Source of the DNA: Acidaminococcus fermentans DSM 20731
GTDB lineage: Bacteria > Bacillota > Negativicutes > Acidaminococcales > Acidaminococcaceae
Reading direction: 5' to 3'
Assembly: GCF_000025305.1 (NCBI RefSeq)
Contig: NC_013740.1
Span: forward strand, 1,798,001 to 1,862,000
Length of the DNA stretch: 64,000 nucleotides
Program-made: the position numbers and the translations under genes
Shown: piece by piece, positions 7,663 to 16,375 of the stretch
How positions within the stretch are numbered: the stretch's first letter is position 1
How the letters are laid out: every line of letters begins with the position of its first letter
The notes under the pieces: generated by a model
What the model was told of the DNA's origin: nothing
Databases searched by the model: none
What the model saw: only the letters and a program-made list of their open reading frames with translations

Positions 7663-8925
7663 TTACAGATCCTTGAACAGGCCGGTGAAGTCCAGCGTGG
7701 CGAAGTAGTCCTTCTCCGTTTCTGCCCGGCGCAGCAGTTCCACACTGCCGTCTTCCTTCAGCAGCAGTTCGGCACACCACAGCTTGGCGTTATAGTTGTA
7801 GCCCATGGCAGACCCGTGAGCCCCGGTATCATGGATGAAGAGGTAATCCCCTTTGTCGATTTTCGGCAGTTTCCGGTCGATGGCGAATTTGTCGTTGTTT
7901 TCGCAGAGGCCGCCAGTCACATCATAAGTATGGTCGCAGGGTTCGTTTTCCTTCCCCAGCACCGTAATGTGATGATAGGCCCCGTACATGGCCGGCCGCA
8001 TCAGGTTGGCGGCGCAGGCATCCACCCCCACGTATTCCTTGTAGATGTGTTTGAAATGGAGGACCTTGGTGACCAGGCCCCCGTAAGGACCGGTGACGAA
8101 ACGCCCCATTTCCGTAAACAGGGCCACATTGCCCATGCCTGCCGGCGTCAGCACTTCTTCATAGACCTTCCGGACTCCTTCCCCGATGGCGGCAATGTCA
8201 TTGGGTGTCTGTTCCGGACGGTAGGGGATGCCCACCCCGCCGGACAGGTTGATGAAGTCCACGGCCACACCGGTTTCCTTCTTCATGTCCACAGCCAGCT
8301 GGAACAGCTGACGGGCCAGTTCCGGATAATATCCGTTGGTCACGGTGTTGCTGGCCAGGAAGGCATGGATGCCGAAATGCTTCACGCCCTTGGCTTTCAG
8401 GATCTTGAAGGCTTCCCGGAGCTGGTCCCGGGTCATGCCGTATTTGGAATCCCCCGGGTTGTCCATGATGTCGTTGCCCAGGGCGAACACGCCCCCGGGA
8501 TTGAACCGGCAGCAGATGGTTTCCGGAATGGCCGCCACCTGTTCCAGAAAATCGATCATGGTGAAATCGTCCAGGTTGATGATGGCCCCCAGCTTGTAGG
8601 CTTCCTGCATGTCTTTCACAGGGGTATCGTTGGAAGAGAACATGATGTCATGGCCCTTGAAGCCGCACACATCGGAGAGCAGCAGTTCCGGATAGGAAGA
8701 GCAGTCCGTGCCGCAGCCTTCTTCCTTCATGATCTTCAGAATCCCCGGCAGGGGCGTGGCCTTCACGGCAAAATATTCCTTGAAGCCCTTGTTCCAGGCA
8801 AAAGCCTTGTTGATGCTGCGCACCGTATTCCGGATGCCCTTTTCATCGTAGATATGGAACGGCGTGGGATAGGTTTCCGCCAGTTTTTCCACCTGTTCTT
8901 TGGTTACGAATGGAACTTTTTTCAT
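7663..8925 (-). CDS. lysA: Diaminopimelate decarboxylase-like PLP enzyme (fold III)
   Basis: A 420-residue fold-type III decarboxylase. The PLP Schiff-base lysine lies in FAVKATP (about residue 53), the phosphate-binding loop is LSGGVGIPY, and the active-site cysteine motif is GGLCENNDKF. The pyridine-contacting region is EMGRFVTGPYG and the C-terminal contact is HDTGAHGSAMGYNYN. The family makes L-lysine from meso-diaminopimelate; related members decarboxylate lysine or ornithine to polyamines. In Negativicutes cadaverine or putrescine can be attached to peptidoglycan and is bound by SLH porins, so substrate testing would be of interest. It lies between an ABC importer and clcA in one apparent operon. 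Confidence 0.85.
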   Translation of the reverse strand: MKKVPFVTKEQVEKLAETYPTPFHIYDEKGIRNTVRSINKAFAWNKGFKEYFAVKATPLPGILKIMKEEGCGTDCSSYPELLLSDVCGFKGHDIMFSSNDTPVKDMQEAYKLGAIINLDDFTMIDFLEQVAAIPETICCRFNPGGVFALGNDIMDNPGDSKYGMTRDQLREAFKILKAKGVKHFGIHAFLASNTVTNGYYPELARQLFQLAVDMKKETGVAVDFINLSGGVGIPYRPEQTPNDIAAIGEGVRKVYEEVLTPAGMGNVALFTEMGRFVTGPYGGLVTKVLHFKHIYKEYVGVDACAANLMRPAMYGAYHHITVLGKENEPCDHTYDVTGGLCENNDKFAIDRKLPKIDKGDYLFIHDTGAHGSAMGYNYNAKLWCAELLLKEDGSVELLRRAETEKDYFATLDFTGLFKDL

Positions 8926-8958
8926 AATTGGTTATTCCCCCTCAATTTGGCTCATGTT

Positions 8959-9753
8959 TCAGCTGAGCATCATACGGTCATTGTCCAGTGCAGAGCCGGA
9001 CGCTTTTTCAAACAGGGCCAGCAGATCCGGAATGGTCAGTTTGGCCTTTTCTTCTGCATTCACATCCACCACGATCCGGCCGGCGTTCATCATGATCAGC
9101 CGGTTGCCAAAGCGCAGGGCATCTCTCATATTATGCGTAATCATGAGAGATGTCAAATGGTCCCGCCCAATGACTTTTTGCGTCATGGTCAGCACCTTTT
9201 CCGCCGTCTTGGGATCCAGGGCGGCGGTGTGTTCATCCAGCAGCAGGATCCGGGGCTTGTTCATGGCCGCCATCAGCAGGGTCAGGGCCTGCCGCTGGCC
9301 GCCAGAGAGCAGCCCCACCCGGCTGGTGAGCCGGTTTTCCAGGCCCAGGTCCAGTTCTTTCAGCATTTCCCGGAACTTTTCCCGGTCCCCGTCCTTCAGG
9401 GCCCAGGAGAGCCCCGGCGTTTTGCCCCGGCGGGAGGCAATGGCCAGGTTCTCTTCGATCATCATCCCGGCGGCGGTGCCCATCATGGGATCCTGGAACA
9501 CCCGGCCGATATACCGGGCCCGTTTGTGTTCCGGCATTTTGCTCACATCCACCCCGTCGATGAGAATCTGGCCCGCATCAATGGGGAAGACCCCTGCAAT
9601 GGAGTTCAGCAGGGTGGATTTCCCGGCCCCGTTGCCCCCGATGATGGTGATGAAATCTCCCGGTTCCATATGCAGGTTCACATCGGTCAGGGCTTTCTTT
9701 TCGTTGACCGTTCCCGGAAAGAAGGTTTTGGATAAATGTTTGATGTCCAGCAT
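8959..9753 (-). CDS. ABC importer ATP-binding protein (TrpX-type system)
   Basis: A 264-residue ATPase with Walker A GGNGAGKST, signature LLSGGQRQAL, Walker B ILLLDEHTAALDP and H-loop MITHNMRDAL. Its start overlaps the permease stop (TGATG), so the two are translationally coupled. It energises import of the ligand captured by the two lipoproteins encoded upstream. The set matches the family annotated in Firmicutes as tryptophan/tyrosine transporters (COG1101/COG4120/COG2984); the ligand here is unproven. Confidence 0.88.
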   Translation of the reverse strand: MLDIKHLSKTFFPGTVNEKKALTDVNLHMEPGDFITIIGGNGAGKSTLLNSIAGVFPIDAGQILIDGVDVSKMPEHKRARYIGRVFQDPMMGTAAGMMIEENLAIASRRGKTPGLSWALKDGDREKFREMLKELDLGLENRLTSRVGLLSGGQRQALTLLMAAMNKPRILLLDEHTAALDPKTAEKVLTMTQKVIGRDHLTSLMITHNMRDALRFGNRLIMMNAGRIVVDVNAEEKAKLTIPDLLALFEKASGSALDNDRMMLS

Positions 9754-10637
9754 CAGATTCCCGCCTTTCTGCTTTGGAACTTCCCTTTGACCATGGGCAG
9801 GCTCAGGGCAATGGCCACCAGCACCGCCGTAAACAGTTTCAGATCATTGGGAGGCATCCCCATCTGGAGCACAATGGCGATGACCAGACGGTAGACGATG
9901 GACCCCAGGATCACGGAGATCAGGGAGTTCTTGAAGCTGCGGGTGCCGAAAAGCACTTCTCCGATGATTACGGAGGCCAGACCGATGACGATGGTCCCCA
10001 CCCCCATGCCCACGTCAGCAAAGCCGTTGCTCTGGGCCACCAGGGCGCCGGCCACGGCCACCAGGGCGTTGCTGAAGAACAGGCCGATCAGCAGCATGAT
10101 GTTGGTATCCACCCCCTGGGCCCGGATCATCTGGGGATTGTACCCGGTGGCCCGGATGGCGGCCCCGATTTCCGTCCCGAAGAACCAGTACATGAGCACG
10201 GAGAACAGCAGGCAGGACAGGATGCCCACCAGAAGCACCGCCTGGGAATAGGCCACCCCCAGGGTGCTTTCCACCAGGGTAAAGGCGGTTTCCTTCCCCA
10301 GAAGGGACACGTTGGCCTTGCCCATGATCCGCAGGTTCACGGAATACAGGGCGATCATGGTGAGGATCCCTGCCAGGAGAGCAGGGATTCGCAGTTTGGT
10401 GTGGAGCAGTCCGGTGACCACCCCGGCCAGTCCCCCGGCCAGAGCGGCGGCCAGGATGGCCGTCACCGGGTTCACGTCCTTCACCAGCAGAGTAACGGCC
10501 ACCGAGGCCCCCAGGGGGAAGGACCCTTCCACGGTCAGGTCCGCAATGTCCAGGACCCGGAAGGTGATGTAGACGCCCAGGGCCAGGAGGGACCACAGCA
10601 GGCCCTGGGAAACAGTTGGCAATAACAGATCGATCAT
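9753..10637 (-). CDS. ABC importer permease (TrpX-type system)
   Basis: A 294-residue membrane protein with about eight hydrophobic helices and a branched-chain-amino-acid-type permease pattern (LWSLLALGVYITFRVLDIAD, GSFPLGASVAVTLL, ALVAQSNGFADVGMGVGTIV). It follows the first binding protein by 3 bp and overlaps the ATPase gene by 1 bp. The cell would need it as a homodimer since no second permease is present. Confidence 0.87.
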   Translation of the reverse strand: MIDLLLPTVSQGLLWSLLALGVYITFRVLDIADLTVEGSFPLGASVAVTLLVKDVNPVTAILAAALAGGLAGVVTGLLHTKLRIPALLAGILTMIALYSVNLRIMGKANVSLLGKETAFTLVESTLGVAYSQAVLLVGILSCLLFSVLMYWFFGTEIGAAIRATGYNPQMIRAQGVDTNIMLLIGLFFSNALVAVAGALVAQSNGFADVGMGVGTIVIGLASVIIGEVLFGTRSFKNSLISVILGSIVYRLVIAIVLQMGMPPNDLKLFTAVLVAIALSLPMVKGKFQSRKAGI

Positions 10638-10640
10638 GGA

Positions 10641-11633
10641 TTATTTGGCTCCTTTGGCTTCTTTCAGAATATCATCCGGGACAGTCAGTCCCAGTTTCTT
10701 GATCTGGGCTTCGTTCAGGGTCACCGTAAAGGTCTTCTGGGCCTGGATGGCCATGTTCTGGGGTTTGGCTTTGCCGCTCAGGATGTCCGCTGCCATTTCC
10801 CCGGTCTGGAAGCCCAGTTTGTAGTAATCGATGCCCAGGGTGGCCACACCGCCGGCCTTGGTCATCCCGGCTTCCCCGCAGAATACGGGGATCCTGGCTT
10901 CATCGGTGATCTTGATCAGGTTGGGCATGGCGGAGGCCAGCACATTGTCCGTAGGCACGTACAGGGCATCGGCCTTGCCCACCAGGCTCTGGGCAGCCTG
11001 CTGGATGTCGTTGACGCTGGAAACCGTGGCTTCCACCGTCTTCAGGCCCCGGGCGGCTGCCGCCTTTTTGGCCAGGTCGATCTGGAGCTGGGAGTTCACT
11101 TCACTGGAATTGTAAATGAAGCCCACGGTCCTGGCTTTGGGCATGATCTTCACCAGCAGGTCGATCTGGGCTTCCACCGGGTTCATGTCCGTGGTGCCGG
11201 TGACGTTGGTACCCGGCTGGCTGTTGTCCTTCACCAGTTTGGCCACTTTGTAATCGGTAATGGCCGTCCCCACAATGGGGATGTCTTTGGTGGCATTGGC
11301 CATGGTCTGGGCTGCCGGGGTGGCAATGGCGCACACCAGGTTCACCTTGTTGCTGACGAAACGCTGGGCGATGGTCTGGAGATTGGACTGGTCTCCCTGG
11401 GCATTCTGCCGGTCGAATTTGATGTTCTTCCCTTCTTCAAAGCCCTTGGACTTCAGGCCGTCCACAAACCCCTTGTTGGCCGCATCCAGGGCCGGATGTT
11501 CCACCAGCTGCAAAATCCCCACATTGCAGGTCTTGTCTTTTCCGGCCTGCTTGGTGTCGCCGCCGCAGCCTGCCACCCCCACCAGCATGGCCAGCATGGC
11601 CAGGACTGCCGCCGCTTTTGCGCTTTTCTTCAT
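10641..11633 (-). CDS. ABC importer substrate-binding lipoprotein, copy 1
   Basis: A 330-residue periplasmic-binding-like protein with a lipobox (GVAGC) after a hydrophobic signal peptide. It belongs to the COG2984 type I binding-protein family: VEHPALDAANKGF, CAIATPAAQTMANATKDIPIVGTAITDY, GFIYNSSEVNSQ, ALYVPTDNVLASAMPNL, GIDYYKLGFQTG. It is a close paralogue of the next gene upstream, clearly by tandem duplication, with most differences in surface segments and in the region after QIDLA. Confidence 0.88.
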   Translation of the reverse strand: MKKSAKAAAVLAMLAMLVGVAGCGGDTKQAGKDKTCNVGILQLVEHPALDAANKGFVDGLKSKGFEEGKNIKFDRQNAQGDQSNLQTIAQRFVSNKVNLVCAIATPAAQTMANATKDIPIVGTAITDYKVAKLVKDNSQPGTNVTGTTDMNPVEAQIDLLVKIMPKARTVGFIYNSSEVNSQLQIDLAKKAAAARGLKTVEATVSSVNDIQQAAQSLVGKADALYVPTDNVLASAMPNLIKITDEARIPVFCGEAGMTKAGGVATLGIDYYKLGFQTGEMAADILSGKAKPQNMAIQAQKTFTVTLNEAQIKKLGLTVPDDILKEAKGAK

Positions 11634-11651
11634 GATGCATCCCCTCCTGCT

Positions 11652-12638
11652 TTACTTCACGATGCTGGCACCCTTCAGGACATCTTCCGGAAGAGTGAGG
11701 CCCAGTGCCTTGGCCGTTGCTTCATTCACCGTCACCTTCATGTCCTTCTGCTTTTCAATGGGCATGGTCTGGGGTTTGGCTTCCCCTTTCAGGATCTTGG
11801 CCGCCATGAGTCCGGTCTGGTAGCCCAGTTTGTAGTAGTCGATGCCGATGGTGGCCAGGGCCCCGCTCTTGACCACCCCTTCTTCCCCGCAGATCACCGG
11901 GATCTTCGCCGGGTTGGTGATCTTGGCCAGCACCGGCATGGCGGAAGCGATCACGTTGTCCGTGGGCACGTAGATGGCGTCCACCTGGCCCACCAGGCTC
12001 TGGGCGGACTGCTGGATGTCGTTGACGCTGGAAACCGTGGCTTCCCGTACGGTGAGGCCTTTGGCTTCCGCCAGTTCCTTCATTTTCTTCACCTGGATCT
12101 GGGAGTTGATTTCACTGGAATTGTACAGGATGCCGATGGTCCTGGCCTTGGGCACGATTTTCAGCAGCAGATCCAGCTGCTTGTCGATGGGGTTCATGTC
12201 CGTGGTGCCGGTGACGTTGGTGCCGGGCTTTTCCGGATCCTTCACCAGCTTGGCTTCCTTGTAGTCGGTGATGGCCGTGCCCACAATGGGGATGTCACGG
12301 GTCACATTGGCCATGGTCTGGGCTGCCGGCGTGGCAATGGCGCAGATCAGGTCCTCCTTGTTGTTGGCGAACCGCTGGGCGATGGTCTGGAGATTGGACT
12401 GGTCCGCCTGGGCATTCTGCCGGTCCAGGGTCAGATTCTGCCCTTCCTTGAACCCTCCGGCAGCCAGGCCGTCCACGAACCCCTTGTTGGCCGCATCCAG
12501 GGCCTGGTGTTCCACCAGCTGGACCACGCCCACCTTCACGTTCTTCTTTTCCCCGGTCTTCTGGGTGCTCCCGCAGCCTGCCGTCAGTCCCACAGCCAGT
12601 GCCGCCATAAGGAGAACCCCTTTCTTCCACATTTTCAT
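11652..12638 (-). CDS. ABC importer substrate-binding lipoprotein, copy 2 (first gene of operon)
   Basis: A 328-residue paralogue of the neighbouring binding protein, with lipobox LTAGC. The start MKMWKKG at 12638 is preferred over a longer frame because AAGGAAAG precedes it and the signal peptide begins there. Shared motifs are VEHQALDAANKGF, CAIATPAAQTMANVTRDIPIVG, GILYNSSEINSQIQ and AIYVPTDNVIASAMP. Two receptors served by one permease/ATPase pair suggests a widened ligand range; this is inference. It is the promoter-proximal gene of a likely six-gene operon running to clcA. Confidence 0.87.
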   Translation of the reverse strand: MKMWKKGVLLMAALAVGLTAGCGSTQKTGEKKNVKVGVVQLVEHQALDAANKGFVDGLAAGGFKEGQNLTLDRQNAQADQSNLQTIAQRFANNKEDLICAIATPAAQTMANVTRDIPIVGTAITDYKEAKLVKDPEKPGTNVTGTTDMNPIDKQLDLLLKIVPKARTIGILYNSSEINSQIQVKKMKELAEAKGLTVREATVSSVNDIQQSAQSLVGQVDAIYVPTDNVIASAMPVLAKITNPAKIPVICGEEGVVKSGALATIGIDYYKLGYQTGLMAAKILKGEAKPQTMPIEKQKDMKVTVNEATAKALGLTLPEDVLKGASIVK

Positions 12639-12738
12639 CTCTGCTTTCCTTCTTTCCTTCCTGATTCCTGTGAACGTTTCTGAGATCACGGGTTGGTCTA
12701 TTGTTTCATTCTAACATATCCCGGCCCCGGGAGCAACG

Positions 12739-12765
12739 AAACGGGGCATTTTGCCCCGTTTTTTT
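12739..12765. terminator. Terminator hairpin after fkbM
   Basis: AAACGGGGCA pairs with TGCCCCGTTT across TTT. The plus strand has seven T's; the minus strand has TTTCGTT. It separates fkbM from the ABC operon. Confidence 0.65.
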
Positions 12766-12803
12766 CTGCCGTTCATTTTGTTTTGTAACATGGAAAGGAG
12801 TTT

Positions 12804-13880
12804 TTACAAAGTCACGAAAAAATTAATCTCCCAGCAGGGAACATAAGGATGGCGGCGGAGATGGATCCTGTACTCCGGCACCAGGTTCCACACCTCCAGG
12901 GGGATTTCCCACAGATCGTCATCGTGGTGGTAGCCTGCAAGGAGCATTTTGGGCCGGCAGCGGCGGATCACCCGGGCCCCTCCGGCCAGGGCTTCCTTCT
13001 CCACCCCTTCCACGTCCATTTTCACGCAGGTCAGGGGCCGGTCCCCCACCAGATCGTCCAGGCAGGTGACCTTCACCTCTTTTTTTCCCCCCTGTTCCAG
13101 GGAAGACATCCGGCCGCCCCGGGCCGCAAAGGGCAGCGCCGCCGACTGGGCCCAGATGCCGTCAGGGACCAGGGTGCAGCGGCCCAGCTGTTCTTCTTCC
13201 ACGAACTTCTGGAGCTTGGCGAAATTCTTCGGATCCGGTTCCACCCCGTACAGATGGTCATAATGGCCTCCGGTCAGCTCCAGGAATTCCCGGAGGGTAT
13301 CCCCGTTGTAGGCCCCCAGATCCCCGTAACTTTCCTCTTCCCCAAAGGAAAACAGGGTTTCCAGATCCTGCCGCCGGTCCGAGGTCCGGGCCAGGTACTC
13401 CAGTTTCCCGGTGAGCTTGTACCGGAGGATGTCCTCCATCACCTGCCGGCTGGCATCATCCGCCAGCTTCTCATAGACCCGTTCCAGCACCCCCCGGTTT
13501 TCCCGGATCCAGCCGGGAGTCACCACCCGGCTATCCCCGAACAGGGGCAGATGGGGGGCGTAGGTTTCCTGTTCCCGGGCCAGGTGGAAGAAACGCCGGA
13601 GAATTTCCGGCCGTTCGCTGGCAAAGGCGATAAGGATCACAAAGGACCCCAGTTCCGCCTTCATTTCCTTGTAGGTCTTCACTTTGTACCCCCGGAATTC
13701 CTGGCCCCGGACGAATTCGTCGCTGGCAAAGACCCCGGCCACCGGGATGCCCAGTGCGGCGCAGCGGTCCAGGATGGCATCCGCTCCGTTGCCCATGCCA
13801 TAAAGGACGATGGGCTTTTCCACCCTGGGCAGATAGTCCCAGAGAAAGGGTTCCTGTTCCAGTACTTCAATGGTTGTCAT
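12804..13880 (-). CDS. FkbM-family SAM-dependent methyltransferase
   Basis: A 358-residue protein. An N-terminal Rossmann-like segment (IVLYGMGNGADAILDRC, GIPVAGVFASDEFVRGQ, KTYKEMK) is typical of FkbM proteins of sugar/envelope loci. The C-terminal half holds the methyltransferase core: DLGAYNGDTLREFLEL for SAM binding, GVEPDPKNFAKLQ, CVKMDVEGVEKEALAGG and RPKMLLAGYHH. Targets of this family are often hydroxyls on sugars or lipids, so a surface glycan substrate is possible but unproven. The start codon lies inside the end of the M48 gene (14-bp overlap), which implies coupled expression. Confidence 0.85.
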   Translation of the reverse strand: MTTIEVLEQEPFLWDYLPRVEKPIVLYGMGNGADAILDRCAALGIPVAGVFASDEFVRGQEFRGYKVKTYKEMKAELGSFVILIAFASERPEILRRFFHLAREQETYAPHLPLFGDSRVVTPGWIRENRGVLERVYEKLADDASRQVMEDILRYKLTGKLEYLARTSDRRQDLETLFSFGEEESYGDLGAYNGDTLREFLELTGGHYDHLYGVEPDPKNFAKLQKFVEEEQLGRCTLVPDGIWAQSAALPFAARGGRMSSLEQGGKKEVKVTCLDDLVGDRPLTCVKMDVEGVEKEALAGGARVIRRCRPKMLLAGYHHDDDLWEIPLEVWNLVPEYRIHLRRHPYVPCWEINFFVTL

Positions 13881-14988
13881 GGTTGCTTCCTTTCTTTCCG
13901 GCAGCCGGTACGGCCGCCGGGGTTCCTTTGGGTACCGGCTGCTGCCGGGCGATTTTCGCCCAGTCCTGGAGCCGGCCGGCGATTTTCAAGGCCAGTTCCC
14001 CGGTGTTCCCGGTTGCCTGGTTGTCCTGGGGATAGACCCGGAGCACCCGGATGTCTTCATAATAAATGTCGCTCCACCGTTCCCCGTCCACGGTCATGAA
14101 ATGGGATTCATCCAGGTTCCCCCGTTTCCAGGCCAGGTACAGGGCTCCGGCCATGAGCCGTGCCCGGTATTCCGGTTTGTCGTAGCCGGCGGTTTCCGTA
14201 AGGGGGAACGACCAGCTGCCCAGGCTCACAACGGCGGTGCCGTCCGGTTTCACCGTGACTTTTTCCGGGATGGCCAGGGGTTCCGTCCATTTCAGGGCCT
14301 TGGCCATCCGGACTTCCGGTTCCGGGTGGGAGGCGAAGAGCCCATACCCCGGGTTCCCCATATCTTTACTCATGTCTTCCAGTTTGGCCATGGTCACATA
14401 GGAGCCGTAGGGATTGTACCCGGCCAGGGTGGACAGCCGGAAGCCCTCCTGGTCCGCCTCCCGCTCGTCCTTCCGGCTGTAACCGGCCATCAGGGCCTGA
14501 CTGGCAGTGGAAGCCAGCACCATCCCGGCTCCCGGGTCCCCGGAGGCCACCCCCGCCAGCAGGGTCAGGAGGGACAGGGCCATCTGCTGTTCCATCTGGT
14601 GGACCGTATGGCGTTTTTCGATGTGGCCGATTTCGTGGCCCAGCACCGCCGCCAGTTCGTCGTCGCTGGTCATGTAGTCCAGGAGCCCCTTGTACACATA
14701 GATGAAGCCCCCGGGGCAGGCCAGGGCGTTCACATCCGGCGTGTTCAGCACCTTGAAGGAATAGGCCAGATCCGGCCGGGTGCCGTGCTGGAGCAGTTTC
14801 TTCCCGATCCGGTCCACCCGGTCCTGGATCTCGTCATCCTGGACCAGGCCGTACTGGTTCTCCAGCTTCCGGGCCACCTGCTGGCCCATTTCCACCTCCT
14901 GTTTCTGGCTGATCATGGCCGCCTGCCCCTGGGGCACCGGCAGCACCATCAAAAGACAGAACAAAAAGATTCCAAACAGTTTCCGCAT
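13867..14988 (-). CDS. M48-family periplasmic metalloprotease (BepA/LoiP-like)
   Basis: A 373-residue exported protease. The zinc motif is LGHEIGHIEKRH with the third ligand in KDEREADQEGF. A signal peptide (residues 1-23, ending GQAA) shows periplasmic location. The C-terminal ~150 residues lack a recognised repeat domain. The start at 14988 has AGGAGGG 7 nt upstream. Homologues degrade misfolded outer-membrane proteins or help LptD assembly in other diderms; such a role fits an organism with many OmpM porins and LPS, but is inference. Confidence 0.87.
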   Translation of the reverse strand: MRKLFGIFLFCLLMVLPVPQGQAAMISQKQEVEMGQQVARKLENQYGLVQDDEIQDRVDRIGKKLLQHGTRPDLAYSFKVLNTPDVNALACPGGFIYVYKGLLDYMTSDDELAAVLGHEIGHIEKRHTVHQMEQQMALSLLTLLAGVASGDPGAGMVLASTASQALMAGYSRKDEREADQEGFRLSTLAGYNPYGSYVTMAKLEDMSKDMGNPGYGLFASHPEPEVRMAKALKWTEPLAIPEKVTVKPDGTAVVSLGSWSFPLTETAGYDKPEYRARLMAGALYLAWKRGNLDESHFMTVDGERWSDIYYEDIRVLRVYPQDNQATGNTGELALKIAGRLQDWAKIARQQPVPKGTPAAVPAAGKKGSNHDNH

Positions 14989-15040
14989 AGCAATCCCTCC
15001 TGCATCCATATCTAGTTATTATACATGATGGAAGGGAGAA

Positions 15041-15182
15041 GGGGCTGTGAAAAAATAAAGAATCATTTTTTACAGCCCGGTCACTGGTCGAAGGAAGGCA
15101 GCCGGGGCTGCAGCCCCTACAGCATCGCAATGGGGCAGTTGATTTTCATCGTCCAAGCTCTGCACTCTTCACTCTGCACTCC
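15041..15182. repeat. Hairpin plus mosaic repeat between divergent genes
   Basis: A terminator-like hairpin (GGGCTGTGAAAAAAT paired with ATTTTTTACAGCCC, 15042-15077) is followed by 7-mers GTCACTG, GTCGAAG. A short GC palindrome (GCCGGGGCTGCAGCCCC) comes next, then a module GCATCGCAATGGGGCAGTTG...TTTTCATCGTCC, and finally 7-mers CTCTGCA, CTCTTCA, CTCTGCA. The last two modules recur near 21.2, 40.1/41.97 and 45.8 kb. M48 and sbcD diverge here, so the hairpin terminates no obvious gene. Confidence 0.7.
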
Positions 15183-15232
15183 CCTTCGTGTTATGATGAT
15201 AGCAACGACTTGAACGAAAGCGAGGCATTGCT

Positions 15233-16375
15233 GTGCGATTCTTACATACTTCTGACTGGCATCTGGGCCGGATTTTCCATGGTCTCCATCTGCTGGAGGA
15301 CCAGCGGGCGGCTCTGGACCAGATCCTGGACCTGGCCCGGGAATACCGGGTGGATGCCCTGCTGGTGGCCGGGGATGTCTATGACCGGGCCGTCCCCCCC
15401 ACGGAAGCGGTGAACCTGCTGGATGAGACCCTCCGCCGTCTGGTGCTGGATCTGAAGATCCCCGCCCTGCTCATTGCCGGGAACCACGACAATCCGGACC
15501 GGCTGAACTTCGGCCAGGCCCTGTTTGCCGCCCGGCAGCTGTACATTACGGGGCCTGTGGACCCGGCCGCCCATCCGGTGGTGCTGGAAGATGCCGACGG
15601 CCCGGTGTACTTTGCCCCCCTGCCCTACTGCGAACCCCTGACCGCCACGGAACTCAGCGGGGAAAAGAAGCCCACCCACGAAGCGGCCCTCCAGTGGCAG
15701 GTGGAGACCATCCTCCGGCAGATTCCCTCCCGGGCCCGGAAAGTGGCCCTGGCCCATGTATTCCTCACCGGCGCCCGGACCACCCCGGACAGCGAACGGC
15801 CCCTGGCCGCCGGCGGGGCCACCACCGTGAGCATGGACTGCTTCAGGGACTTCCACTACACCGCCCTGGGCCATCTCCATGCCTGCCAGAACAACAGTCC
15901 CCGGATCCGGTACTGCGGCTCCCTGCTGAAATATTCCTTTGCGGAAGCCAGCCAGAAAAAGGCCGTCCATATTGTGGACCTGGACGCCAAAGGGGATGTT
16001 TCCGTGGAAACCGTCCCCCTGACCGCCCCCCACGAACTGGCGGTGCTGAAGGGGGAATTCCGGGATCTTCTGGAAAATCCCCGTACCGACCATCTCCAGG
16101 ACTATCTCCAGATCCAGCTGACGGACGGCGTGCCCATCCTGGATGCCAAGCACCGGCTGGAACAGGTGTACCCCCAGATCCTCCAGCTGGGCTATGAACG
16201 GCTCCAGCCCCTGGAAAAGGAAGAAACCGCCACCGCCCAGCGGAAGGGTCTTTCCACCGACGACCTGTTCCAGGCCTTTTTCCGGGAAGTCCAGGGCCGG
16301 GACCTGACGGAAGGGGAAAAAGCCCTGTTCCACCAGATCGCCGATGAAGTGAGCCAGGAAGGGAGGAATGCCTGA
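15233..16375 (+). CDS. sbcD: Nuclease SbcCD subunit D (Mre11-like)
   Basis: A 380-residue metallophosphoesterase with the full set of metal motifs: TSDWHLGR, VAGDVYDRA, IAGNHDNPDR, HVF and LGHLHACQN. With SbcC it opens hairpins and trims protein-blocked DNA ends. It starts with GTG at 15233. The stop overlaps the sbcC start (TGATG), showing coupling. Confidence 0.94.
   Translation: MRFLHTSDWHLGRIFHGLHLLEDQRAALDQILDLAREYRVDALLVAGDVYDRAVPPTEAVNLLDETLRRLVLDLKIPALLIAGNHDNPDRLNFGQALFAARQLYITGPVDPAAHPVVLEDADGPVYFAPLPYCEPLTATELSGEKKPTHEAALQWQVETILRQIPSRARKVALAHVFLTGARTTPDSERPLAAGGATTVSMDCFRDFHYTALGHLHACQNNSPRIRYCGSLLKYSFAEASQKKAVHIVDLDAKGDVSVETVPLTAPHELAVLKGEFRDLLENPRTDHLQDYLQIQLTDGVPILDAKHRLEQVYPQILQLGYERLQPLEKEETATAQRKGLSTDDLFQAFFREVQGRDLTEGEKALFHQIADEVSQEGRNA

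Noticed and set aside
12640-12740. T-box or tryptophan-type leader upstream of the ABC operon
   Set aside because: The gap is too short for a T-box and no specifier or antiterminator sequence is seen.
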